Positions 1 through 5,730 of a stretch of DNA of 7,785 nt are shown here, piece by piece. The stretch's first letter is position 1, and each line of letters begins with the position of its first letter. Source of the stretch: an uncultured bacterium (GTDB lineage Bacteria; Cyanobacteriota; Vampirovibrionia; Gastranaerophilales; Gastranaerophilaceae); the NCBI GenBank assembly GCA_948742005.1, contig CAPYQR010000014.1:8643-16427 (forward strand). The letters run 5' to 3'. The translations under genes and the position numbers were made by a program. The notes under the pieces are model-generated. The model made no database searches, was not told the origin of the DNA, and saw only the letters and a program-made list of their open reading frames with translations.

Positions 1-243
1 GTTTATATTATCTGTTTTTAAATCGTTATCATTTTCATCTTCTTCAAAACTATCGTTATTTTCATCTTGCTTTGATTTGCTGCTGTTGTTTTGTTCTTTT
101 TTTTCGTCAGCATTAATTCTTTGACCTTTTGCAAGTCCGTCAATAAATTGCAGGTTGATTTGAGAATTAACTTTATTTAATTCCTTGGAATTAAGCTCTG
201 TACCAAGTCTTAGTTGATTGATTGATATTCCGTCTAAACCCAT
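1..243 (-). CDS. N-terminal part of an unrecognised protein (truncated by window edge)
   Basis: Reading the minus strand from the ATG at 243 gives 81 open codons that run off the window at base 1, so the C-terminus is missing. The protein begins MGLDGISINQLRLGTEL. Residues about 1-45 are a mixed, plausibly folded segment; from about residue 47 it becomes a low-complexity stretch rich in Asn, Asp, Glu, Ser and Lys, typical of a disordered linker before another domain. The start is chosen because it is the first ATG after a TATAAT box (264-269) and has a weak purine-rich GAAAG about 8 nt upstream. It is divergent from the gene at 380 and shares its 136-bp upstream region. I do not recognise the family, and no function is proposed. 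The unbroken frame together with a promoter supports it being a real gene. Confidence 0.6.
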   Translation of the reverse strand, partial: MGLDGISINQLRLGTELNSKELNKVNSQINLQFIDGLAKGQRINADEKKEQNNSSKSKQDENNDSFEEDENDNDLKTDNIN

Positions 244-263
244 ATTTTTTTCTTTCGTTAACA

Positions 264-291
264 ATTATAACGTATTTCACATTTCTATTAA
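264..291 (-). promoter_or_regulatory. Probable promoter for the truncated minus-strand gene
   Basis: On the minus strand, a perfect TATAAT (264-269) is preceded by TTAATA (286-291, 4 of 6 matches to TTGACA) with a 16-nt spacer. The predicted start site is near 257, giving a leader of about 14 nt before the ATG at 243. It overlaps the opposing promoter at 276-304. Confidence 0.5.
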
Positions 292-304
292 TAAGTTATA
301 TAAT
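276..304 (+). promoter_or_regulatory. Sigma70-type promoter for the 249-aa gene and probable operon
   Basis: TTCACA (276-281, 5 of 6 matches to the -35 consensus), a 17-nt spacer, and a perfect TATAAT (299-304). The expected transcription start is near 311, giving a leader of about 69 nt. A second TATAAT lies at 331-336 but lacks a recognisable -35 at the right distance, so it is a weaker alternative. This is the best-looking promoter in the window. Confidence 0.65.
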
Positions 305-367
305 GTATTTATAAAAAAATCTACGTTATGTATAATTGATTTAATGTATAGTGAATTATTATTAATT

Positions 368-373
368 TAAGGA
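368..373 (+). promoter_or_regulatory. Ribosome binding site of the 249-aa gene
   Basis: TAAGGA lies 6 nt before the ATG at 380 and fixes that codon as the start. The same TAAGGATTA sequence precedes the small minus-strand ORF at 2594-2737. Confidence 0.7.
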
Positions 374-379
374 TTAACA

Positions 380-1129
380 ATGCAAAAAATTTCTCAAATT
401 TTCTTCGATAATATTCAAAACCTCCCAATCTGGGTAAAACAGGTTATTACCAAAGAAATATTAGAAGATTTAAGCAAAAAACTTATTGACTTTAACGAGT
501 TAACACAAAGCGATATTTTATTTCAATATATGATTCCGAAGCTTAGCTTTAAAGGCAAACAGGAGCTTCAATCCAAATCTATGAAATTATCAAGCGCTTT
601 TTATATTTTTATGCAGGATTTGCTTGATGAAAATACAATATTCGAAATAACGATTAAAAACAGCTGGTCTTTTGCTGATACTGCAAAAATTTTTATTAAA
701 TGCGACGAGTTGGAGTTCTTATCAATTCCTGATTATTCAAACAATAAAAATGTCGCCCTTGCGATGTTTTTAGCAGGAAAAATTAAAACAGGCGAATTTT
801 TGAAAAAAATCGGTAAAGTTGATGCAATGCAATTGGAACAAGCAATTCGTTATCAAAAACAATTAAATGACGAGGGTCGTCATATAAAAATGGCAAGTAT
901 CATGATTAAAATGGGCTTTATTACCGACAAAGGACTTGACAGCCTGCTTTTATTAAAAGATGAAGCAAAAAAACGTCTTCCGATGAACATCGGAATTACT
1001 TCGCTCAAATGTGATTCACCTGAAGATGAGCAAAATCAGGTTGCAAGGCTGCAGCGCGAAATTGCAAGATTGGAGAGCGAAAATCTAATCATGAAAAAAC
1101 GTTTGAAAAAGCTGTTAAATATTAATTAG
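380..1129 (+). CDS. Protein with MshEN/GspE-N-like repeat and C-terminal leucine zipper
   Basis: Uncharacterised 249-aa soluble protein with no signal peptide or membrane segment. Residues 1-125 are mostly alpha/beta sequence I do not recognise. Residues 136-193 form two tandem halves that each follow the MshEN spacing: a small residue (G138; A172), then hydrophobics, Gly seven residues later (G145; G179), hydrophobic-Val/Ile, Leu (L152; L186), Ile/Leu (I156; L190) and Q159/K193. MshEN is the N-terminal domain of GspE/MshE secretion and pilus ATPases and in some members binds cyclic di-GMP. Here the ligand-contacting Arg positions are Lys (K136, K170), so binding is doubtful. Residues 221-246 are a regular heptad coiled coil, suggesting a dimer. 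There is no ATPase domain. It is first in a tight plus-strand run with the asparaginase and division genes. A signalling or scaffolding role is only inference. The gene itself is secure. Confidence 0.85.
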   Translation: MQKISQIFFDNIQNLPIWVKQVITKEILEDLSKKLIDFNELTQSDILFQYMIPKLSFKGKQELQSKSMKLSSAFYIFMQDLLDENTIFEITIKNSWSFADTAKIFIKCDELEFLSIPDYSNNKNVALAMFLAGKIKTGEFLKKIGKVDAMQLEQAIRYQKQLNDEGRHIKMASIMIKMGFITDKGLDSLLLLKDEAKKRLPMNIGITSLKCDSPEDEQNQVARLQREIARLESENLIMKKRLKKLLNIN

Positions 1130-1150
1130 TAAAATTAGTGTAAAAAAGTC

Positions 1151-2104
1151 ATGGATAAAAATTTAAAAAATTCTAAAAACTTTCATCAAATTCTTTTGTC
1201 AACAACAAGAGATAATTATCTGGATTCTTGTTATTTTGGCAGTGTTTATCTTGCGAATTCTGATGGAATATATAAACATATTGGTTTTGACCCTTGCGAA
1301 ATTACTTTTATGCGTTCTTTAGCAAAACCAATGCAGGCAAGTATTATTTGTGATTGTAATATTATTAATGATTTCAGACTTGAAGAATTTGAAATTGCAA
1401 TTTTTTCCGGTTCACACTCAGGCTCTACAGGGCATATCATTGTTTTGAAAAACCTTTTAAAAAAGCATGGTCTTAAATTTGATGATATTGATATAGCACC
1501 TTTACATTCTCTTGATTTGCGCGATAAGGGGAATAAAACAAAACTTAAAAATAATTGCAGTGCAAAACATGTCATGATGCTTTTGATGTGTAAATATCTG
1601 GGTTATGATTTTGACAATTATGTCAGCGAAAAACATCCTGTTCAAAAATTAATTTACAAAAAACAGGTTGAATTAACAAAATATAAAAGCAAGATTTTAA
1701 CTAAAGACGGCTGTTCTACTCCTATGTGGGGGCTGCCTTATGAAAATATTATTGAGGGGTATTTTAACTTATTTAATAATAAAAAATACGATGTTCTGAT
1801 TAATTCAATAAGAAGAAATGCTTATGTTTATGGCGGACATGACCGTTTTGATACTGAAATTATGCTCAAGAGCAAATCAAAGCTTTTTGCGAAAGTCGGT
1901 GCAGGCGGTTTTATTTTAATATACAATTTTAACAAACGTGAAATCCTGCTTTTAAAATTAGCTCAAAATAACAATGAAGCAAGAAAATTGATTACTTATG
2001 ATATTTTGAAAAAGTTAAATTGGCTTGATGTTGAAGTTTTGGATTATGAATTAAATCAAAAAAAACAAAAGGTTGCAAAATATTGTTACGAATTTGAGAT
2101 TTAA
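1151..2104 (+). CDS. L-asparaginase, type II (R. etli ReAV-like) family
   Basis: Hydrolyses L-asparagine to aspartate and ammonia; probably cytoplasmic, as no signal peptide is seen. This is the Asparaginase_II/ReAV family, unrelated to E. coli AnsA/AnsB. The diagnostic motifs appear in order: RS-x-x-KP (S56, K59), SGSHSG (S88), NNCSAKH (C136, K139), HPVQ (162-165), DGCSTP (C188), a GGHDRFDTE segment, and KVGAGG (K248). By spacing these match ReAV catalytic Ser48/Lys51/Ser80/Lys263 and the zinc site Cys135/Lys138/Cys189, recalled from the literature. At 317 aa it is slightly shorter than usual (about 330-350). The family's usual GAEG near the C-terminus reads GAGG here. The start lies 21 bp after the upstream stop and lacks a clear Shine-Dalgarno, which suggests translation coupled to the previous gene. 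Family assignment is strong; the exact substrate (asparagine versus related amides) is inferred. Confidence 0.88.
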   Translation: MDKNLKNSKNFHQILLSTTRDNYLDSCYFGSVYLANSDGIYKHIGFDPCEITFMRSLAKPMQASIICDCNIINDFRLEEFEIAIFSGSHSGSTGHIIVLKNLLKKHGLKFDDIDIAPLHSLDLRDKGNKTKLKNNCSAKHVMMLLMCKYLGYDFDNYVSEKHPVQKLIYKKQVELTKYKSKILTKDGCSTPMWGLPYENIIEGYFNLFNNKKYDVLINSIRRNAYVYGGHDRFDTEIMLKSKSKLFAKVGAGGFILIYNFNKREILLLKLAQNNNEARKLITYDILKKLNWLDVEVLDYELNQKKQKVAKYCYEFEI

Positions 2105-2124
2105 TTTAAATTTAATGCTAAAAT
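2094..2124 (+). promoter_or_regulatory. Candidate internal promoter giving a leaderless FtsB/DivIC-like mRNA
   Basis: TTGAGA (2094-2099, 5 of 6) sits in the last codons of the asparaginase gene. An extended -10, TGC-TAAAAT (hexamer 2119-2124), follows after a rather long 19-nt spacer. The -10 ends 6 nt before the ATG at 2131, so the predicted +1 is the A of the start codon. No Shine-Dalgarno is present. Confidence 0.45.
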
Positions 2125-2130
2125 AAATTT

Positions 2131-2580
2131 ATGTCAGCAGAATATATGAATTTAAAATCACGCGTTCAAAAACAGCAAAAAAAGAAAATAAGAAAAATTC
2201 GTTTCTATCATTCTTTTTTAACTATTGTGCTTTTGATTTGTATTTGTGAAATTGGTTTTTCTGCGTTGTTAAATCTTGCAAAAGTTGTTGTTTATCAAAC
2301 AAAAATTTTCAAAGCACAAGAATTGTTCAGCGCTGCAGAAAAAAGAAATGCGGAATTAAAAAACGAAATTCAAAATTTCAGTTCAATGTATAAAGTTGAA
2401 TCAATTGCAAGAAATAATCTTAAAATGGCAGCTAAAGATGAAGTCTTAATAATTATCAATCAGCCGCATGATGAATCTGAAAAAATTGACAAACTTCCCG
2501 ATAATAAATTTATCAGATTTTTAGAAGAATTTAGCGCTAAATTCAACTCTGATTTAGCGAATGATAAAATTTTGGATTAA
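2131..2580 (+). CDS. Septum formation initiator (FtsB/DivIC-like) membrane protein
   Basis: Small bitopic division protein of 149 aa. A very basic cytoplasmic N-terminus (residues about 11-24) precedes one hydrophobic helix (about 28-50), giving an N-in, C-out topology. Residues about 57-85 form a charged coiled coil. Residues 89-110 (V-E-SIAR-x-NLKMA-x-x-DEVLIII) match the conserved end of the FtsB/DivIC family, usually E-x-IAR-E-x-LG then E-x-hydrophobic. In the divisome such proteins pair through their coiled coils with FtsL and FtsQ/DivIB to activate septal peptidoglycan synthesis. Residues 111-149 are an acidic tail. It lies 26 bp after the asparaginase. The start has no ribosome binding site but a -10 box directly upstream, so a leaderless transcript is likely; M6 (2146) is a less likely alternative. 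FtsL identity cannot be excluded, so no symbol is given. Confidence 0.8.
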   Translation: MSAEYMNLKSRVQKQQKKKIRKIRFYHSFLTIVLLICICEIGFSALLNLAKVVVYQTKIFKAQELFSAAEKRNAELKNEIQNFSSMYKVESIARNNLKMAAKDEVLIIINQPHDESEKIDKLPDNKFIRFLEEFSAKFNSDLANDKILD

Positions 2581-2593
2581 AATAAATACAAAT

Positions 2594-2737
2594 TTATTTA
2601 ACAACTTTGATTTTAAGCTGATAATCGCATGCTTTTGCAATCGAAGATGCTGCAAGTTTTCTTCTTTTTAACATGCCTGTTAAAATTAATTTATTGCAAT
2701 TTGAAATATTTGACAATTCTTTTGATTTTTTTTGCAT
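2594..2737 (-). CDS. Small 47-aa basic protein of unknown function
   Basis: An ATG at 2737 on the minus strand opens a 47-codon frame ending with TAA at 2594-2596. It begins MQKKSKELSN and ends CDYQLKIKVVK. The product is strongly basic, with a KRRK cluster (24-27), two cysteines (C14, C37) and no membrane segment. A good Shine-Dalgarno, AAGGA (2747-2751), lies 9 nt upstream, and the surrounding TAAGGATTA matches the site of the gene at 380. The frame fills most of the 263-bp gap between the division gene and trmFO and is convergent with the former and divergent from the latter. I do not recognise the family. The basic charge could suit nucleic-acid binding, but that is only a guess. Its short length leaves real doubt. 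Confidence 0.5.
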   Translation of the reverse strand: MQKKSKELSNISNCNKLILTGMLKRRKLAASSIAKACDYQLKIKVVK

Positions 2738-2746
2738 GATAAATAA

Positions 2747-2751
2747 TCCTT
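2747..2751 (-). promoter_or_regulatory. Ribosome binding site of the 47-aa ORF
   Basis: AAGGA on the minus strand, 9 nt before the ATG at 2737. It is the main evidence, besides the open frame, that the small ORF is translated. Confidence 0.5.
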
Positions 2752-2831
2752 ATATTTATTGTTTCGGCAAATTTTGAAAAATCTTTAGTTATTTTTTAAA
2801 TTATTAATAATTATTTACAAATTTTATGTTG

Positions 2832-2837
2832 TATAAT
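2832..2837 (+). promoter_or_regulatory. -10 box directly upstream of trmFO (leaderless start)
   Basis: A perfect TATAAT is followed by exactly 6 nt and then the ATG at 2844, so the predicted +1 coincides with the start codon. No convincing -35 is found at 15-19 nt. An alternative promoter, TTGAAA (2774-2779) with TAAATT (2797-2802) at a 17-nt spacer, would give a leader of about 35 nt but still no Shine-Dalgarno. Confidence 0.5.
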
Positions 2838-2843
2838 TGTTTT

Positions 2844-4169
2844 ATGAATCAAATCAATGTAATCGGAGCAGGTTTAGCAGGAAGCGAGGCTGCAATATAT
2901 CTTGCCAAAAAAGGTCATTGTATCAATTTAATTGAGATGCGCCCAAAATATCAAACAGGCGCGCATAAAACTTCCTATCCTGCTGAATTTGTATGTTCAA
3001 ATTCCCTTGGTGCTTTTGATGTTTTATCTGCATCGGGATTGTTAAAAAAAGAAGCGGCCATATTGGGTTCAACGCTTTTTCCTCTTGCGTTTGAAAATTC
3101 TCTTCCCTCGGGTAATTCTCTTGCTGTTGACAGGAATGTGTTTGGTAGAGAGGTTGATAAGATTATTAAAAGTTTTGATAACATTAATTTTATCTGTGAT
3201 AAATATGAAAAAATTGACCCGAATATTCCGACAATAATTGCAACAGGTCCATTAAGCGCACGGGAATTGTGCTTAAATATTAAAGAAATTTTTAATGAAG
3301 AAGATTTTCATTTTTATGATGCTATAGCACCTATTGTTGAAAAAGATTCTATAGATTTTTCAAAAGCTTTTTATGCTTCTCGCTGGGATAAAGGAAGCGC
3401 TGATTATATTAATTGTCCTATGAATAAGGATGAGTATGAAAATTTTTATAATATTTTAACAACCGCGCAAACCGCTCCTTTAAAAGAATTTGAAGCCAAT
3501 TACTTTGAAGGGTGTATGCCGATTGAAGTTATGGCTTCACGCGGCGTTGATACTTTAAGATTTGGGCCGTTAAAGCCTGTTGGGCTTTTTGACAAAAGAA
3601 TACCAACAGAATTTAAAAAGAATCAGTTTTATGCTGTTGTGCAATTAAGACAGGATGATAAAATTGCTTCTTTGTATAATTTGGTTGGTTTTCAGACAAA
3701 TTTAAAGTGGGGCGAGCAAAAACGACTGCTTCAAGCAATACCCGGATTGGAAAATGTTAATATAGTGCGCTATGGTGTTATGCATGCAAATACTTTTATT
3801 AATTCGCCTAAAATTTTAAATAAATATCTTCAAACAAATAAATTTAAAAATATTTTCTTCGCTGGACAATTAACGGGCGTAGAGGGTTATTGCGAAAGTA
3901 TTTCTACAGGTCTTTTTGCGGCTGTTAATATGGATAGATATTTAAAAAATAAAGATTTAATTGCGCTTGATGACACAACAATGCTGGGTGCTTTAATAGA
4001 TTATATAACTTTTCCTAATCATAAAAAATTCCAACCTATTAATTCAAACTGGGGAATAATTAGAGAAATTGATACTCAAGGTAAAAAAATAAAAGACAAA
4101 AAAATTAAAAATGAACTTCGTGCCAAACGGGCAATTGAAAGTATTCAAAAAATAGCAGATAAAATATAA
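2844..4169 (+). CDS. trmFO: TrmFO: FAD/methylene-THF-dependent tRNA (uracil-54-C5)-methyltransferase
   Basis: Makes 5-methyluridine at position 54 of the tRNA T-loop, using 5,10-methylenetetrahydrofolate as carbon donor and FADH2 as reductant, in the cytoplasm. The 441-aa product is the usual family length (about 435-450). An N-terminal Rossmann motif (VIGAGLAGSEAA, residues 6-17) is followed by AEFVCSNSLG with C51 and YFEGCMPIEVMASRG with C224. By spacing these correspond to B. subtilis Cys53 and Cys226, the flavin-adduct and uracil-attacking residues. A C-terminal FAD contact, FFAGQLTGVEGYCESISTG, spans 338-356. The 2844 ATG is preferred over the in-frame ATG at 2826 because the extra six residues (MLYNCF) do not fit the family, where the first beta strand starts at once, and because they overlap the -10 box. 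pepA follows after 30 bp. The assignment is very firm. Confidence 0.97.
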   Translation: MNQINVIGAGLAGSEAAIYLAKKGHCINLIEMRPKYQTGAHKTSYPAEFVCSNSLGAFDVLSASGLLKKEAAILGSTLFPLAFENSLPSGNSLAVDRNVFGREVDKIIKSFDNINFICDKYEKIDPNIPTIIATGPLSARELCLNIKEIFNEEDFHFYDAIAPIVEKDSIDFSKAFYASRWDKGSADYINCPMNKDEYENFYNILTTAQTAPLKEFEANYFEGCMPIEVMASRGVDTLRFGPLKPVGLFDKRIPTEFKKNQFYAVVQLRQDDKIASLYNLVGFQTNLKWGEQKRLLQAIPGLENVNIVRYGVMHANTFINSPKILNKYLQTNKFKNIFFAGQLTGVEGYCESISTGLFAAVNMDRYLKNKDLIALDDTTMLGALIDYITFPNHKKFQPINSNWGIIREIDTQGKKIKDKKIKNELRAKRAIESIQKIADKI

Positions 4170-4183
4170 AATGATTAAATAAA

Positions 4184-4189
4184 AAGGAG
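4184..4189 (+). promoter_or_regulatory. Strong ribosome binding site of pepA
   Basis: AAGGAG lies 10 nt before the ATG at 4200, within the 30-bp trmFO-pepA gap. It contrasts with the absence of any such site before trmFO. Confidence 0.75.
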
Positions 4190-4199
4190 TTTATAAATT

Positions 4200-5693
4200 A
4201 TGAGATTTTTAACACAAAATCCGAATAAAATTGAGTCGCAAAACGCTATTTTATTCATGTTTGAAGATTGTGACAAAAAAAGCGATTTTTATAATTATTT
4301 AAATGATTTATCAAACGGAATGCTTCAAAAACAAATTTTTGAATATAAAGCTACAAAAAGGAGTTTTTTGGAAGTTTATAAATTTTCAATTAATGAAAAT
4401 CTTAAAGTTTTTGTTGCAGGTTTAGGTAAAAAAGAAGCATTGACCAGAAAAAAATTCTGCCAGGCTGCTGCAGGTGCTGCGCGTGCTGTAAAAGCATCTT
4501 TGGATGCCCCCTCAGGGCTTGCGGTTGAATTGATTGATAATCTTTCTGACTGCAATTGTGATTTGGTTAATTTTAACGAAAAAGATTCGGCTCAAATGAC
4601 CATAAATTCTATCAGAATCGGCTTGTATGAATATTCAAAATATTTAACAAATAAAAAACCAAATATAGAAACAATAGAACTTGTTTCATCGGAAATTACT
4701 CCCCAAATCGAAGAGGGAGCGGCAATCGGGGCTTATTCTTCTTATGCTGTAAAATTTGCAAAAGATTTAATAAATGAACCCGCGCAAACTGCTACCCCTT
4801 TGTATATTGCAAATATTGCACAAAATATTGCTAAGGAATGTAATCTTGAAATAAAAGTCTATAACAAAAATGAAATTGAAAATCTTAAGATGAATGCATT
4901 TTTAGCTGTCGCGCAAGGAAGCGCTAACGAGCCTAAGTTTATTCATCTGACATATAAACCAAAGCAAACTCCCCGAAAAAAAATCGCCCTAATCGGCAAA
5001 GGAATTACGTTTGATGCAGGCGGTTTAGATATTAAACCAGCAGGCTCAATGCTTACAATGAAATCTGATATGTCGGGCTGTGCAAGTGTTCTTGGTGTTA
5101 TCCATGCGGTTTCAAAATTAGATTTAGATATTGAGCTGCATGTTTTAAGTGCATTGTGCGAAAACATGCCATCAGGATGCGCTTATAAACAGGGCGATGT
5201 GTTAACAGCAATGAACGGTAAAACAATTGAAATAGACAATACGGATGCTGAGGGAAGATTAACTCTTGCAGATGCACTTTGTTACGCTGACAAATTGGGT
5301 GTTGATGAAGTTATTGATATTGCAACTTTAACAGGTGCTGTTATTGTATCTTTAGGTAACAATATAACGGGTGTTCTGGGTAATAATCAAAAACAAATAG
5401 ATAAATTTATTAAAATTTCGCAACAGTGTGCGGAAAATACCTGGCAAATGCCTATTTTAGATGAACTTAAAGATAATTTAAAATCGGAAATTGCAGATTT
5501 AAGAAATACAGGCGGGAGAAATGCAGGAACTTCAACTGCAGGATGGTTTTTATCTAATTTTACAAAATCTTCTTCCTGGATTCATTTAGATATTGCAGGA
5601 ACTGCATATATTGATAAATCAAATAAAGAAACTCTTAGCGGACCAACAGGGGTTATGATTAGAACTTTGATTAATTATTTAATCTCATGCTGA
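4200..5693 (+). CDS. pepA: Leucyl aminopeptidase PepA (peptidase family M17)
   Basis: Cytoplasmic two-metal aminopeptidase that removes N-terminal residues such as Leu from peptides; the family forms hexamers. At 497 aa it has full family length (E. coli 503). Residues 1 to about 165 are the divergent N-terminal domain and about 170-497 the conserved catalytic domain. All expected active-site residues are present with a constant offset of 3 from E. coli: metal ligands K267 (in GKGITFDAGG), D272, D290 (in MKSDMSG), D349 and E351 (in NTDAEGRL), plus catalytic K279 and R353. ATLTGA (375-380) and the NTGGRNAGTSTAGWFL segment (436-451) are also typical. In some bacteria PepA additionally binds DNA, which cannot be judged here. 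It is probably co-transcribed with trmFO and is followed by a hairpin at 5704-5730. Confidence 0.97.
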   Translation: MRFLTQNPNKIESQNAILFMFEDCDKKSDFYNYLNDLSNGMLQKQIFEYKATKRSFLEVYKFSINENLKVFVAGLGKKEALTRKKFCQAAAGAARAVKASLDAPSGLAVELIDNLSDCNCDLVNFNEKDSAQMTINSIRIGLYEYSKYLTNKKPNIETIELVSSEITPQIEEGAAIGAYSSYAVKFAKDLINEPAQTATPLYIANIAQNIAKECNLEIKVYNKNEIENLKMNAFLAVAQGSANEPKFIHLTYKPKQTPRKKIALIGKGITFDAGGLDIKPAGSMLTMKSDMSGCASVLGVIHAVSKLDLDIELHVLSALCENMPSGCAYKQGDVLTAMNGKTIEIDNTDAEGRLTLADALCYADKLGVDEVIDIATLTGAVIVSLGNNITGVLGNNQKQIDKFIKISQQCAENTWQMPILDELKDNLKSEIADLRNTGGRNAGTSTAGWFLSNFTKSSSWIHLDIAGTAYIDKSNKETLSGPTGVMIRTLINYLISC

Positions 5694-5703
5694 TTTTATT
5701 ATA

Positions 5704-5730
5704 CGCCCGAAGTCTAATCTTCTTCGGGCG
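5704..5730 (+). terminator. Hairpin at the pepA/membrane-protein convergent junction
   Basis: A perfect 9-bp stem (CGCCCGAAG 5704-5712, CTTCGGGCG 5722-5730) with a 9-nt loop begins 10 bp after the pepA stop. In so AT-rich a region a GC-rich stem stands out. The downstream T-run on the plus strand is imperfect (GTTCAAGTTTTTG), so termination may be partial. The right arm encodes the final Pro-Glu codons of the convergent gene, and its stop codon lies in the loop. Confidence 0.6.

Noticed and set aside
257..271. GTTA-7-TAAC imperfect palindrome near the divergent promoters, a possible operator
   Set aside because: Arms of only four bases in AT-rich DNA, and part of it is simply the minus-strand -10 box.
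1246..1575. 109-aa minus-strand ORF inside the asparaginase gene
   Set aside because: It lies wholly antisense to a gene with intact family motifs, and its sequence mirrors those conserved codons.
2580..2599. 8-bp inverted repeat (AAATAAAT/ATTTATTT) at the convergent end of the division gene and the 47-aa ORF
   Set aside because: The stem is entirely A-T and would be weak; such repeats are frequent by chance at this base composition, so I do not call it a terminator.
2975..3184. 69-aa minus-strand ORF inside trmFO
   Set aside because: Shadow of a conserved coding region, with no ribosome binding site or recognisable protein features.
4356..4390. Second AAAAAGGAG plus TTTATAAATT inside pepA, resembling the pepA translation start
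   Set aside because: The nearest downstream ATG (4393) is out of frame and leads to no useful ORF; it looks like chance similarity of Lys-Arg codons.
4943..5167. 74-aa minus-strand ORF inside pepA
   Set aside because: Antisense to the catalytic metal-binding region of pepA; no independent support.
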